Part shown: one piece after another, positions 8,182 through 18,168 of the stretch
Layout of the letters: the number at the start of each line of letters is the position of its first letter
How positions within the stretch are numbered: the stretch's first letter is position 1
Assembly: GCA_040388375.1 (NCBI GenBank)
Contig: JAZKBU010000005.1
Coordinates: 62,001-126,000 of the forward strand
Source of the DNA: Bacteroidota bacterium
GTDB taxonomy: Bacteria; Bacteroidota; Bacteroidia; UKL13-3
Length of the DNA stretch: 64,000 bases
Direction: 5' to 3'
Notes under the pieces: model-generated
Database searches by the model: none
Told to the model about the DNA's origin: nothing
The model's input: only the letters and a program-made list of their open reading frames with translations
Made by a program: the position numbers and the translations under genes

Positions 8182-10527
8182 ATGTGGAGCAAATTAGCTG
8201 ATTTTATTCTTAAATATAGATGGCAAAGCCTTTTAGCCATTTTATTAACAACCGTTTTTTTCGGTTACTACGCAAGCAAAGTTCAACTGGCTTACGATTT
8301 TGCCAAAATTATTCCGGCCGATGACCCGGATTATATTGATTACATAAAATTTAAAAACACTTTTGGCGAAGATGGAAGCTTGCTGGTAATAGGAGTGCAG
8401 TCGGATAAAATATTTGAATACAACTTTTTTAAAGACTGGGCTGATTTAACCACCAAAATAGAAAACATTGAAGGGATAGAGAAGGTTGTTTCGCTAAGTA
8501 ATATCCAAACCATATACCGGAACGATACGACACAAACCTTGAGCTTAAGTCCGTTATTAACGACTAAAATAGCTAACCAAACGGAATTAGATAGTTTTAA
8601 AACCAAGGTGGCCGACCTTAAATTTTACAACGGCTTTTTATACAACCCTGAAAACAATGTAACCCTTTTAGCCATTACGCTTAAAAAAGATGTATTGGAT
8701 AGCAAAGGCAGAATTCCATTAGTACTTAGCATAGAAAAAGCTGCGGATGCATTTGGGGTAAAAAATAACTGCGAAATGCATTATTCGGGTTTGCCTTATA
8801 TAAGAACTTTAATGAGTAGTAAGGTAGCTGACGAAATAGAAATATTTATTTACCTTTCTATATTAATAACGGCTGTTTTTATTTTCGTATTCTTTAGGTT
8901 TTTAAGTGCCGTTATATTGTCGTTGCTGGTAGTTATTATAGGTGTTATATGCACCGTTGGTACCACTGCCTTGTTTGGTTATAAAATGAGTTTGCTTACG
9001 GGCATTATTCCTCCTTTAATGGTTATAGTAGGTGTGCAGAATTGTATTTACCTGCTAAACGTATACCACCAGGAGTTTTTAAAACACAACGATAAAATTA
9101 AAGCCATTAAAGAGTTGATTGCTAAAAATGGTTTGGCTTTGTTTTTAACCAATATTACTACCGCCATAGGCTTCTGTGTATTTAGTTTTTCGGGCAGTTC
9201 TATGCTTGACCAATTCTCTGTAGTATCTGGCATTAATATTATGCTTATTTACATTATCAGTTTGGTGTTAATTCCTATTGTGTACAGTTATTTACCGGCA
9301 CCAAAAATTAAGCATACCAAACATTTAAAAGCCAAACGATTAAATAAAGTATTGGCTTACTGTAATTACCTGGTGTACAAAAAACGCAAAGCCATTTATA
9401 TTGGAACCATTCTGTTGGTTTTGGTAAGTATAGGCGGAGCTTTGATGGTTGATGAAACAGGTTACGTGGTTGATGATTTACCACAAGACAATAAAGTATA
9501 CAAAGACTTAAAGTTTTTTGAAACCAATTTAAAGGGAATTTTACCTTACGAAATATCCATTGATACCAAGAAACCGAATGGCGTAAAAGACTATGTTACC
9601 CTACAAAAAATTAACAGGCTGGAAAAAGAATTGTCCAAAGTACCTGAGTTTAGCAGAGGTGTTTCCGTAGTCGATTTTTTAAAGTTTGCCAACCAGGGCA
9701 TGCACTATGGCGACCCTAAATATTACCAGGTACCGGATGTGTTGGATATAAGCGAAATAGTAAACTACCTGCCTAAGCAAACAGGGAAAGTAAATTTACT
9801 CAAATCAATGGTTGATAGTAATTTTCAAACGGCCCGTGTAAGTATTCAAATGGCTGATGTGGGTTCGCAAAAAATAAAAAACATTCATAAGCTGGTACAA
9901 CAAAAAGTTGATTCCATTTTTGATAAAACCAAGTACGATGTAAAGCTGACCGGTACCAGTGCTATATTTTTAAAAGGCAACGATTACCTCATCGATAATT
10001 TATTAAGTTCTGTATTTTGGGCTTTGTTGTTAAACTCGTTCATGATGATATTTTTATTTGCTTCGTGGCGCATGATGCTGATATCGCTTTTACCTAACAT
10101 CATTCCATTAATAGTTACCATTGGTATTATGGGCTTTTTCCATATACGCCTAAAACCTTCTACCATTATTATATTCAGTATTGCTTATGGTATTGTAGTT
10201 GACTTTACTATTCACTATTTAGCCAAATACCGCCATAGTTTAAAGAAAAACAACTGGGATATGAGTATAGCCATTCCTGAAAGTTTAAATGAGGCAGGTC
10301 CGAGTATTATTTATACTGCGGTAGCCTTGTTTGGTGGGTTTATTGTATTTGCTGCCAGCTCATTTGGTGGCACAGTAGCCTTGGGAATACTTACCTCTCT
10401 ATCGTTGGTATTTGGTATGCTGATGAATTTATTATTGCTGCCATCTTTGTTGTTATCGTTAGAAAAATCAATCAACAACAAAAAGGAATTTGATACCACT
10501 TTTGTAGAGGTAGAGCCGGAAGATTAA
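8182..10527 (+). CDS. RND/MMPL-family transporter
   Basis: 781 residues with the duplicated RND layout: a helix at about residues 15-33, a large extracytoplasmic loop (to about 220), five or six helices (225-385), a second N-terminal helix (about 408-428), a second loop (to about 610), then a second helix bundle (615-765). The repeated helix blocks carry the FxxxSxxxxxxF and GIVVDFTIH types of motif seen in MMPL/Patched-like permeases. These use the proton gradient to move lipids or hydrophobic compounds. No membrane-fusion protein or outer-membrane channel is adjacent, so it is a stand-alone MMPL type, not a multidrug AcrB type. Substrate unknown. Confidence 0.85.
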   Translation: MWSKLADFILKYRWQSLLAILLTTVFFGYYASKVQLAYDFAKIIPADDPDYIDYIKFKNTFGEDGSLLVIGVQSDKIFEYNFFKDWADLTTKIENIEGIEKVVSLSNIQTIYRNDTTQTLSLSPLLTTKIANQTELDSFKTKVADLKFYNGFLYNPENNVTLLAITLKKDVLDSKGRIPLVLSIEKAADAFGVKNNCEMHYSGLPYIRTLMSSKVADEIEIFIYLSILITAVFIFVFFRFLSAVILSLLVVIIGVICTVGTTALFGYKMSLLTGIIPPLMVIVGVQNCIYLLNVYHQEFLKHNDKIKAIKELIAKNGLALFLTNITTAIGFCVFSFSGSSMLDQFSVVSGINIMLIYIISLVLIPIVYSYLPAPKIKHTKHLKAKRLNKVLAYCNYLVYKKRKAIYIGTILLVLVSIGGALMVDETGYVVDDLPQDNKVYKDLKFFETNLKGILPYEISIDTKKPNGVKDYVTLQKINRLEKELSKVPEFSRGVSVVDFLKFANQGMHYGDPKYYQVPDVLDISEIVNYLPKQTGKVNLLKSMVDSNFQTARVSIQMADVGSQKIKNIHKLVQQKVDSIFDKTKYDVKLTGTSAIFLKGNDYLIDNLLSSVFWALLLNSFMMIFLFASWRMMLISLLPNIIPLIVTIGIMGFFHIRLKPSTIIIFSIAYGIVVDFTIHYLAKYRHSLKKNNWDMSIAIPESLNEAGPSIIYTAVALFGGFIVFAASSFGGTVALGILTSLSLVFGMLMNLLLLPSLLLSLEKSINNKKEFDTTFVEVEPED

Positions 10528-10534
10528 TGAAATA

Positions 10535-10566
10535 AAAGTTTATTAGCCCTTAAGCTAATAAACTTT
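10535..10566. terminator. Bidirectional hairpin between converging genes
   Basis: AAAGTTTATTAGC and GCTAATAAACTTT form a perfect 13-bp stem around CCTTAA. The gpmI stop codon lies in the loop, so the hairpin serves both converging genes. Confidence 0.7.
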
Positions 10567-12076
10567 CTCCATCCATTTCTTTTGGTTTATGAAGGCCAAT
10601 TAAAGCCAAAGTTGTTGGTGCTAAATCAGCCAACTTACCATCGTTTATTTTATCGGGAATATGATTGCCTACCAATATCAAAGGTACATCGTTGGTGGTA
10701 TGGGCTGTATTGGCTGAGCCATCCGGGTTCATCATAAACTCACCATTACCATGGTCAGCAGTAATTAAGAAAGTATAGTTGTGGGCTAAACCTGCTTCAA
10801 TAATCCGGCCTAAACATTCATCTACTTTTTCTACTGCTTTTATTTCAGCAGCAATAACGCCCGTATGTCCAACCATATCAGGATTGGCAAAGTTTACACA
10901 CATAAAATCAGCTTCGTTTTTAGCTATTTCGTCCAATGTAAATTGGCAAACACCTTCGGCATTCATTTCTGGTTTAAAATCGTAAGTAGGCACATCCTTT
11001 GGCGATGGTGCCATGTGGCGAACCTCTCCTTTAAATAAGCTTTCACGCCCACCACTAAAAAAGAAAGTTACATGCGGATACTTTTCTGTTTCGGCAATAC
11101 GTACTTGTTTTTTATGGTTGGTTTGTAATACTTCGCCTAACGTATTGTTCAGTTCAATATCGGCAAACATGACGTTTACATTTTCAAATGTTTTATCGTA
11201 ATTGGTGAGTGTAATATAGTGCAAAGGTATTTTAAACATACCATTGGCTACAAAATCGTGTTGGGTTAAAGCTTGGGTAATTTCCCTGCCTCGGTCTGTT
11301 CTAAAGTTAAAACAAATTACTACATCGTTAGGCTCCATGGTAGCCATTGCATGGTTGTTTTCATCCACACATAACAGTGGTTTTAAAAACTCATCCGTTT
11401 CGCCTTCGGCATATTTGTGTTTAATACTTGCCAGTACATCGTGTGTTTTTTCGCCTATACCATTTACCATTAAGTCATAGGCCAGCTTAATACGTTCCCA
11501 ACGGTTATCCCTGTCCATGGCATAGTAACGGCCAATAACACTGGCTAATTTACCATTGGTTTGTTCCAAATGGTTCATTATATCAGCTAGGTATTTTACC
11601 CCATTATTAGGATCCGTATCGCGTCCGTCAGTAAAGGCATGTAAATAAAAATTGTCGAAGTCGTTTTCTTTAAGTATAGAGCATAAGCCTTTTAAATGGT
11701 TAATGCTGCTGTGCACACCACCATCGCTTAACAAACCCATTAAATGTATTTTTTTATTGTTGCCTTTGGCATGTGCAATGGCATGTTTCAATACATTGTT
11801 ATCAGCTACTTTATGTTCACGGAACATTTTATCAATCAGCACCAGTTGTTGGTACACAACCCTGCCTGCTCCAATATTCATGTGGCCCACTTCACTGTTA
11901 CCCATTTGTCCATCGGGCAAACCAACCCATTCGCCACTGGTATGTAACAAACTGTTCGGGTACTTTTTTATCAAAGCATCAAAGTTTGGAGTATTGGCTA
12001 ATTCAATAGCATTACCGGGGTATTTGGTTCCCTGTCCCCAGCCATCAAGTATTAATAATATAACGCGGTTATTCAT
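10550..12076 (-). CDS. gpmI: 2,3-bisphosphoglycerate-independent phosphoglycerate mutase
   Basis: 508 residues, the usual iPGM length. It interconverts 3- and 2-phosphoglycerate in glycolysis and gluconeogenesis, using two metal ions. Visible motifs: LILDGWG (Asp11, metal ligand), GNSEVGHMNIGAGR with Ser61 as the phosphorylated nucleophile, HAFTDGRDTDP, FNFRTDRGREI, FFFSGGRE, NPDMVGHTG and the C-terminal TADHGNGE. All parts of the alkaline-phosphatase-like fold are present and in order. It is monocistronic, converging on the transporter gene. Confident call. Confidence 0.97.
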   Translation of the reverse strand: MNNRVILLILDGWGQGTKYPGNAIELANTPNFDALIKKYPNSLLHTSGEWVGLPDGQMGNSEVGHMNIGAGRVVYQQLVLIDKMFREHKVADNNVLKHAIAHAKGNNKKIHLMGLLSDGGVHSSINHLKGLCSILKENDFDNFYLHAFTDGRDTDPNNGVKYLADIMNHLEQTNGKLASVIGRYYAMDRDNRWERIKLAYDLMVNGIGEKTHDVLASIKHKYAEGETDEFLKPLLCVDENNHAMATMEPNDVVICFNFRTDRGREITQALTQHDFVANGMFKIPLHYITLTNYDKTFENVNVMFADIELNNTLGEVLQTNHKKQVRIAETEKYPHVTFFFSGGRESLFKGEVRHMAPSPKDVPTYDFKPEMNAEGVCQFTLDEIAKNEADFMCVNFANPDMVGHTGVIAAEIKAVEKVDECLGRIIEAGLAHNYTFLITADHGNGEFMMNPDGSANTAHTTNDVPLILVGNHIPDKINDGKLADLAPTTLALIGLHKPKEMDGESLLA

Positions 12077-12211
12077 AAATTGGAGTGCAAATAATTATAA
12101 ATTATTTAATAGCGCAAATGTATTATAAAAACACGTACAGAGCCCGTTTTTAATAGAAGTGAGTGTAATTTAATCTGCTTGAGTTTTAAGTCAAATTACC
12201 TTTATTGGTAG

Positions 12212-12266
12212 AGACGTTGCATGCAACGTCTTTACTAAATGGTTTTCAACTGCGCTCGAACTGACA
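12212..12266. repeat. Perfect palindrome plus half REP-like element
   Basis: GACGTTGCATGCAACGTC (12213-12230) is a perfect palindrome extended by A and T at the ends. Twenty nt later CTGCGCTCGAACTGACA (about 12250-12266) resembles one arm of the REP-like element at 58721-58813. Both are typical of short dispersed repeats in Bacteroidota genomes. Confidence 0.5.
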
Positions 12267-12280
12267 GTATTGATAGGGCA

Positions 12281-12316
12281 AAAAAAAGGAGTAAGTTATT
12301 AGCTTACTCCTTTTTT
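12281..12316. terminator. Rho-independent terminator of the M43 protease gene
   Basis: AAAAAAGGAGTAAG and CTTACTCCTTTTTT pair perfectly around TTATTAG, two bases after the protease stop codon. The A and T tracts at both ends make it bidirectional. Confidence 0.85.
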
Positions 12317-12317
12317 G

Positions 12318-14147
12318 TTATTCAACTAACCATTTCTGGTTAAATGATTTGTCGTTTTCCTGAAACTTAATAATGTATAAGCCTTTTGCAAATTCGCTTG
12401 CATTTAAGTCGAAAGTATGTTCGCCACTACTTAATTCATCGTTGCAAATATTTTTAACCAATTTACCGCTGATATCAAAAATACTGATGTTAATGTTTGA
12501 TTGGCTTTGAGTAGTAAATGATAATTTTGAAACGCTGTTACTAGGGTTTGGATTTAAGCTGAATTTAATATTTTCTTTTAATCCGTCAGCAACACCTACA
12601 GGAGTGCTAATAGAAACATTGTCAATATAAGTATTGTTGCCTCTGCGAGCTTGTAATTCAAATCTAACCCTGAAGTTAGTGTATGTTTTATAAGCAGCTA
12701 AATCTAAAGTAATGGTTTTCCATTGGCTGCTGGTAGGTACAAACTCAGTTGCAGTTACATCAGCTGTTTCTATATCTGTTACGGTGTATGTTTTAGCTAA
12801 TATTTCAGTTCTTCCGTAATTGTCAGAAACGTATACGTTCAATTGATCTGTTGAACCGGCTACTCTTCTGGCATGTGCCACTTTAAAAGTTAAAGTAGGG
12901 TTGGTTAACTGGCTAATATTATAGTTTCTGGTATGGAAAGCATCGCGTGTATTCAATGTGCTGGTAGCGCCATTTTTAAAAGTCGATATGCTCATACAGT
13001 TGTTGTCATCAAATCCAACCGAATTGTTTACTGCCCAACCATTGACAGGGTTATTAAAGTTTTCAATAAACCAAGTAGTAGTAGTTTCCTGGAAACTTGT
13101 ATTAAATGGTGCTGTAACTGTAGCCGGGGTTAATACTTTGTAGGTTCCGTCAGCATTTAAACCTGCGGCTGATATGTTAGACGCAGAATAAATAGTTGAA
13201 CGGTACTGACTCAGTAAGCTTTTCATACGTGTTACTTGTCCGGCAGTGTACATATTCATACAAGTACCGTCAGCATAATCCATATAGTTCTGTACATTAT
13301 CAGGTAAATCAGGTACATCGTTGGTACATGAGTTTTGACTGGTAGGGCAACCGCTTGTAGAGGTAGCAACCGGTGGCGTATCGCAAACCTGATCTCCGGA
13401 ACCTGCACAATTAGAAGCCGTTCCGCCTACGCAACCACCTTGGAAAGTATGGTATAAACCACACCAGTGGCCTGCTTCGTGCGTTACTGTTCTGCCCCAT
13501 TGGGTTTGTTGAAATTGGTAACCAATGGCTCCAATATTATCTGCTCTTACTATTATACCATCAGTACTGGCTGAACCTCCGTTAGGAAATTGCGCATAAC
13601 CCAGAGTTGTTCCTGCAGTGCTACCCGATGCTGCAATGGTATTAACAACCCAGATATTAAAATATTTTTTGCTATCCCAATAGCTTAATGCTTTGGCTGT
13701 ATTGTCTGCATTTACTGTTTTAGCTGCATTTAAAATTCTGTTTACCCCATCCATTGGGTTTCCGTTAGGGTCATATTGAGCCAATCTGAATTCAATTTCT
13801 GCATCAGCGGCACGTGTATTTGTCGATGCGCCCCCATTGGTTCCAACCATTTTTCTATAGTCTTCATTTAGAACCCTGATACAATCGTTTATTTGTGCTT
13901 GAGTAATGTTTTCTAAACCACTATTGTGTATGATATGAAAAACAACCGGTATATAAATAACAGTGCCTTTTTTGCCCATTTGTAACTTAGCCGCATAATC
14001 GCGGGCAATGGCATTGGCTTTTTCTTCCTCAATTTTAGCCTGAGGATTTTGTTTTACATACTCTTCGTATAATTCATCTGTTGCACAACGTTGTGCAAAT
14101 GTGCTGATACTTGAAAGGAGTAGTAGGGAACATAAAAATCTCTTCAT
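12318..14147 (-). CDS. Secreted M43 (pappalysin-like) zinc metalloprotease with T9SS sorting domain
   Basis: 609 residues. Signal peptide (residues 1-19, ending FAQ), then a propeptide-like segment. The zinc site HEAGHWCGLYH (223-233) fits HExxHxxGxxH, and the Met-turn NYMDY is at 287-291; six or more cysteines lie between, as in M43 enzymes. Residues about 360-515 form a jelly-roll-like domain. The last 80 residues (from LNPNPS) are a type A T9SS sorting domain with DISGKLVKN and the ending KGLYIIKF. It is thus exported through T9SS and attached to or released from the surface; it probably digests extracellular proteins. Terminator hairpin directly follows. Confidence 0.92.
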   Translation of the reverse strand: MKRFLCSLLLLSSISTFAQRCATDELYEEYVKQNPQAKIEEEKANAIARDYAAKLQMGKKGTVIYIPVVFHIIHNSGLENITQAQINDCIRVLNEDYRKMVGTNGGASTNTRAADAEIEFRLAQYDPNGNPMDGVNRILNAAKTVNADNTAKALSYWDSKKYFNIWVVNTIAASGSTAGTTLGYAQFPNGGSASTDGIIVRADNIGAIGYQFQQTQWGRTVTHEAGHWCGLYHTFQGGCVGGTASNCAGSGDQVCDTPPVATSTSGCPTSQNSCTNDVPDLPDNVQNYMDYADGTCMNMYTAGQVTRMKSLLSQYRSTIYSASNISAAGLNADGTYKVLTPATVTAPFNTSFQETTTTWFIENFNNPVNGWAVNNSVGFDDNNCMSISTFKNGATSTLNTRDAFHTRNYNISQLTNPTLTFKVAHARRVAGSTDQLNVYVSDNYGRTEILAKTYTVTDIETADVTATEFVPTSSQWKTITLDLAAYKTYTNFRVRFELQARRGNNTYIDNVSISTPVGVADGLKENIKFSLNPNPSNSVSKLSFTTQSQSNINISIFDISGKLVKNICNDELSSGEHTFDLNASEFAKGLYIIKFQENDKSFNQKWLVE

Positions 14148-14235
14148 TTTATAATTTTTTAATGCGGTAAATTAAGTAATAATTATTTAATAATGTTGTA
14201 TTTGCTTTGTTTGCCTTTAGTAAAAATAACATTAA

Positions 14236-15312
14236 CTAGCTATAAACTTTATTTAATAAATAATAATCAACCAGTACCAAAGCGGCCATTGCCTCTACAA
14301 TAGGAACGGCTCGGGGCACTACACAAGGGTCGTGGCGACCTTGGGCTGTAAATTGGGTGTTTTCAAAATGCGTGTTTACCGTATTTTGGTTTTGTTTAAT
14401 GGTAGAAACAGGTTTAAAAGCCGCTTTAAAAACTATATCCATTCCATTGCTTATGCCACCTTGAATACCTCCGCTGTGGTTACTTTGGGTGGTGAGCTGC
14501 CCGTCTTTCATTTCAAAAATATCGTTGTGCTCACTGCCTTTCATGGTAACGCTGTCAAAGCCATTTCCTAATTCAAACCCTTTGCAGGCATTAATGCTTA
14601 AAATAGCTTTACCTAGTTCAGCATGCAGTTTATTAAAAACAGGCTCACCTAAACCAACAGGTACTTTTTTGCAAACACAGGTAATAACTCCACCAACCGA
14701 ATCACCTTCCTGTTTCACCTGTTCTATCAAGGCTATCATTTTATCAGCCGTGTTGTTATCCGGGCATCGAACTATATTTGATTCAATAGCAGCAAAATCA
14801 AGGGCGTCAATATCCTTATCCAGTTTAATGGTATGGATTTGCGAAACAAAAGTGTGTATTTCAACACCAATGTTTTGAAGTATCATTTTGGCAACAGAAC
14901 CCGCCAATACACGCGCTACGGTTTCTCTGGCCGATTGACGGCCTCCACCTCTTACATCCCTGATACCATATTTTTGTTGGTGGGTATAATCGGCATGTGA
15001 GGGTCTGTATATATCTTTTAAATGCTCGTAGTCTTTCGATTCGTGGTTTTTGTTTTTAACTATAATAGTTAAAGGGGTACCTGTAGTTACTCCATCCAAT
15101 AAACCACTTAATACTTCAAAGCTTTCGTCTTCGTTTCTTTCCGTAGTTATTTTCGATTGGCCGGGTTTGCGTTTGTTTAAATCAGCCTGCACCAAATCGA
15201 AATCAAATTTTATTTTTGGTAAAACGCCATCAATAATTACACCCAATGCAGGGCCGTGGCTTTCGCCAAAAGTTGTTATTTTAAATAGATTACCAAAAGT
15301 ATTACCTGCCAT
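14236..15312 (-). CDS. aroC: Chorismate synthase
   Basis: 358 residues, normal length. Converts 5-enolpyruvylshikimate 3-phosphate to chorismate, the last common step in aromatic amino acid synthesis, with reduced FMN. Signatures in order: [14 protein letters not shown] near the N-terminus, RRKPGQS-type region (here [12 protein letters not shown]), [34 protein letters not shown] and [16 protein letters not shown]. All three PROSITE-type signatures are intact. Monocistronic here, no other aro genes nearby. Confidence 0.97.
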   Translation of the reverse strand: MAGNTFGNLFKITTFGESHGPALGVIIDGVLPKIKFDFDLVQADLNKRKPGQSKITTERNEDESFEVLSGLLDGVTTGTPLTIIVKNKNHESKDYEHLKDIYRPSHADYTHQQKYGIRDVRGGGRQSARETVARVLAGSVAKMILQNIGVEIHTFVSQIHTIKLDKDIDALDFAAIESNIVRCPDNNTADKMIALIEQVKQEGDSVGGVITCVCKKVPVGLGEPVFNKLHAELGKAILSINACKGFELGNGFDSVTMKGSEHNDIFEMKDGQLTTQSNHSGGIQGGISNGMDIVFKAAFKPVSTIKQNQNTVNTHFENTQFTAQGRHDPCVVPRAVPIVEAMAALVLVDYYLLNKVYS

Positions 15313-15757
15313 ACGTAAGCAAAAGTATGTTTTTATTGTAAATAATGCTTGTTAGTTGATAGGCGTTCAGTTTTGCAGAGATATTACTTTTGTAATAGTA
15401 CCTGCCAGTTGGAGAACAATGCAATTAAACCTTACGAAATATATTTTGAATTAAAGTTACAGTAAAATCGGGTATGACTTTTTGTTCTTTCTTACTTTTT
15501 TCATTGACAAAAAAGTAAGCAAAAAGTCTAGACAAAAAAATGCTTCCCCGCACAAGGCCTGATGCACGGCCCGCTTTTTTGTCGGGCTAACACACGCCTA
15601 CTAATTATAATAGTCAACACTCTTGTAAGGTACGAAGCAATAAAGTTTAATTCATTACCAACAATATAGCAATCCAACAATTTAACAGTCTAACCAATAA
15701 TTCAAAGCAACCAAAAACCAATTTAAATATTATTTTGCGCCACTTTAATAAAAGAAA
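15313..15757. other. 445-nt gap with a strong hairpin repeat
   Basis: No gene found. A hairpin CTTACTTTTTT / AAAAAAGTAAG (15491-15519, 7-nt loop) is followed by a further AAAAAGTC and a short GC-rich segment with CCCGC and GCGGGC-like pieces (15544-15585). This looks like a dispersed Bacteroidota repeat rather than a gene terminator, because no gene ends near it. Confidence 0.5.
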
Positions 15758-16657
15758 ATGCAAGCATTTAGTAAGCCTACTATTTTATTTAATCCGCAAC
15801 AAACAACAAATGCAGATGCTGTTTTTAGCATCGTTATTCCTTCGTGGAATAATTTAGCCATGCTGCAATTTTGCATAGCTGCCATTCATAAAAATTCGCA
15901 TTTCAAACATCAGATAGTTATACATGTAAATGAAGGTACCGATGGTACTTTGGAATGGGTAAAGCAACAAGGGTTTGATTATACCTATTCTGCCGAAAAC
16001 GCAGGCGTTTGTTATGCCATGAATGCCATGGCAACTTTAGCCAAGACTGATTATATATTGTTTTTAAACGATGATATGTATGTATGCCCTAACTGGGATT
16101 TACCTTTATGGAACGAAGTAAAGAAACAATCCGATAACTTATGGTATTTTAGCGGTACCATGATTGAGCCTACTTTTAGTGGTAATAAATGTGCTATTGC
16201 ACCTTTCGATTTTGGTAACAATCCAACCAATTTTAAAGAAAAGGAATTATTGGCTTTTATAGCTAAACTAAAACTAAGCGATTGGTTTGGTGCAAGCTGG
16301 CCACCAAGTTTGGTGCATAAAACATTGTTTAACCAAATAGGAGGCTATAGCGAAGAGTTTAGTCCCGGTATGTACAGCGACCCTGATTTTTCTATGAAAC
16401 TATGGAATGCTGGCGTACGTAATTTTAAAGGATTAGGCAATAGTTTGGTATACCATTTCCAAAGCAAAAGCACGGGTAGGGTAGTGCGCAACGATGGACG
16501 CAAACAATTTGCGGCCAAATGGGGAGTACCTTCTTCGTATTTCTATAAGCATGTATTATTGTTAGGCGAAAAATACAAATCAGACCAACTACTTACTATG
16601 CGTAAAAATGTATTTTATTATGTGGCTAAATTAAGAGCCTTATGGATTTCAAAATAA
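15758..16657 (+). CDS. Family 2 glycosyltransferase
   Basis: 299 residues, soluble. GT-A fold: residues 23-32 FSIVIPSWNN (first strand and nucleotide-binding loop), HVNEGTDGTLEWV, AENAGVCYAMN, and the metal-binding LFLNDDMYV at about 105-113. After it SPGMYSDPDFSMKLW (about 205-219) corresponds to the acceptor-side ED/DxD-like motif of rhamnosyl-type enzymes. It transfers a sugar from a nucleotide donor in the cytoplasm, probably to a surface glycan. Seven nt separate it from the next glycosyltransferase, so the two are likely one operon. Donor and acceptor cannot be told. Confidence 0.88.
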   Translation: MQAFSKPTILFNPQQTTNADAVFSIVIPSWNNLAMLQFCIAAIHKNSHFKHQIVIHVNEGTDGTLEWVKQQGFDYTYSAENAGVCYAMNAMATLAKTDYILFLNDDMYVCPNWDLPLWNEVKKQSDNLWYFSGTMIEPTFSGNKCAIAPFDFGNNPTNFKEKELLAFIAKLKLSDWFGASWPPSLVHKTLFNQIGGYSEEFSPGMYSDPDFSMKLWNAGVRNFKGLGNSLVYHFQSKSTGRVVRNDGRKQFAAKWGVPSSYFYKHVLLLGEKYKSDQLLTMRKNVFYYVAKLRALWISK

Positions 16658-16664
16658 GGAGTAC

Positions 16665-17417
16665 ATGGAATTAAGTATAGCTATTATTACGCATAATGAA
16701 TCGTTGAATATAGAGCGGTGTATTAATTCTGTTAAAGGTATTGCAGACGATATTATTGTAGTTGATTCTTACTCCACAGACAATACCGTTGCATTGGCTC
16801 AACAAATGGGTGCAAGAGTAGTATTACAAAAGTTCTTGGGTCATATAGAACAAAAAAACTTTGCTGTTTCACAAGCCAAATATCCTTTTATTCTTTCGCT
16901 TGATGCAGACGAAGCCATTGACGAAACTTTACTGAACGAAATAAAAGCCATTAAAAGCAATCCGATACATGCAGATGGTTATTTAATTAATCGGTTTAAT
17001 AACTATTGCGGCCAATGGATAAAACACGGTGCGTGGCAAAGCGATATAAAACTGCGTTTGTGGGATAGTACCAAAGGCAAATGGGCAGGGCTTAATCCGC
17101 ACGATAAATTTGAAATGATACCCGATGCCAATATTCAACTCTTAAGAGGCCAAATATTGCATTGGTCATATACTTCAGTGGAGGAGCATAAAGGTAAGGT
17201 GGAGTATTTTTCAACCATTGCTGCGCAAGCTTATTTTAACAGGGGTAAACAATCTTCGTATTTTAAAATTGTGTTCAGTCCGTTATTCCGTTTTGTACGC
17301 GATTATATTTTTAAGTTGGGTTTTTTAGATGGCAAATATGGATTGATTATAGCCCATTTAACAGCCAAAGAAGTAAGGCTCAAATACCAAAAGCTAATGG
17401 CTTTGAATGTCGGTTAG
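16665..17417 (+). CDS. Family 2 glycosyltransferase, WaaE/KdtX-like
   Basis: 250 residues. Starts ELSIAIITHNESLNIERCI, then DDIIVVDSYSTDNT and LSLDADEAID (metal-binding DAD). The N-terminal half closely fits the WaaE/KdtX subgroup of LPS-core glycosyltransferases, which add glucose to the inner core. The C-terminal part has RLWDS and a basic FVRDYIFKLGFLDG segment that probably contacts the membrane. Second gene of a two-gene unit, ending before the hairpin at 17450. The subgroup is recognised from the N-terminus; the exact sugar is not. Confidence 0.85.
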   Translation: MELSIAIITHNESLNIERCINSVKGIADDIIVVDSYSTDNTVALAQQMGARVVLQKFLGHIEQKNFAVSQAKYPFILSLDADEAIDETLLNEIKAIKSNPIHADGYLINRFNNYCGQWIKHGAWQSDIKLRLWDSTKGKWAGLNPHDKFEMIPDANIQLLRGQILHWSYTSVEEHKGKVEYFSTIAAQAYFNRGKQSSYFKIVFSPLFRFVRDYIFKLGFLDGKYGLIIAHLTAKEVRLKYQKLMALNVG

Positions 17418-17449
17418 TGTGTTGGATTTTCTTTTATCCTTTATAAAGC

Positions 17450-17481
17450 AAAAAAGACCACCTTTTCAGGTAGTCTTTTTT
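17450..17481. terminator. Bidirectional terminator between GT operon and efp
   Basis: AAAAAAGACCACCT / AGGTAGTCTTTTTT pair with one mismatch around TTTC, with A and T runs at both ends. It lies between converging genes. Confidence 0.8.
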
Positions 17482-17502
17482 ACTTATAATGTTTTATAAA
17501 TA

Positions 17503-18063
17503 TTATTTTACTCTTTCTGAGTAAGACTCTGTACGTAAATCAACTTTTACTTTTTCGCCTTGGTTTACAAACAATGGAACCATTATTTCTGCACCGGTAT
17601 CAATAGTAGCTGGTTTAAGCGTGTTAGTAGCAGTATCGCCTTTTACACCCGGCTCGGTATAAGTAATTTCGTAAATGCCAAAGTTAGGGGGCTCTACACC
17701 AATTACGGTATCGCTTTCAAAAGCTACTTTTAAAATCATTTCTTCTTTTAAAAATTTAGCGGTAGTACCCACGGTTGAATCTTCTACATAAATTTGTTCA
17801 AAGTTTTCTGGGTCCATTAATACCAGGCTGCTTCCGTCTTTATATAAAAATTGCATTTCGCGGTGTTCAACACGCATCATTTCTACACTTTCGCCTGCAC
17901 GCATGCGGTGCTCAACTTGTTTACCTGTTTTTACGTTACGCAATACTACCTGATAAAATGCTCTTAAATTACCCGGTGTGCGGTGCTGATATTCCATTAC
18001 CTGGCATAATTCGCCATTGAATTTTATAAAACAGCCTTTAAATAAATCGCCTGTACTTGCCAT
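17503..18063 (-). CDS. efp: Elongation factor P
   Basis: 186 residues, three-domain KOW-OB-OB layout. EF-P enters the ribosome E site and rescues stalling at polyproline. Domain I residues 8-40 include the tip loop HRTPGNLRAF, where the residue equivalent to E. coli Lys34 is Asn32. So lysylation, rhamnosylation or aminopentanolation cannot occur at that position. The end TYTEPGVKGDTATNTLKPAT and the final VDLRTESYSERVK are typical EF-P. An unmodifiable tip occurs in a Bacteroidota subfamily, to my knowledge. Monocistronic. Confidence 0.95.
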   Translation of the reverse strand: MASTGDLFKGCFIKFNGELCQVMEYQHRTPGNLRAFYQVVLRNVKTGKQVEHRMRAGESVEMMRVEHREMQFLYKDGSSLVLMDPENFEQIYVEDSTVGTTAKFLKEEMILKVAFESDTVIGVEPPNFGIYEITYTEPGVKGDTATNTLKPATIDTGAEIMVPLFVNQGEKVKVDLRTESYSERVK

Positions 18064-18168
18064 TATTGTCTATGTTTTGAGTTAACTATTAATTGTTATT
18101 TGGTGTGCGAAAATACATTTTAGTTTTTAGTTTACAACTAGGGTGTATTTTAAGTTAATTTATGGAGT

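Noticed and set aside
11652-12128. 158-codon + strand frame opposite gpmI
   Set aside because: gpmI on the other strand is full length with all motifs; the antisense frame has no motif or leader.
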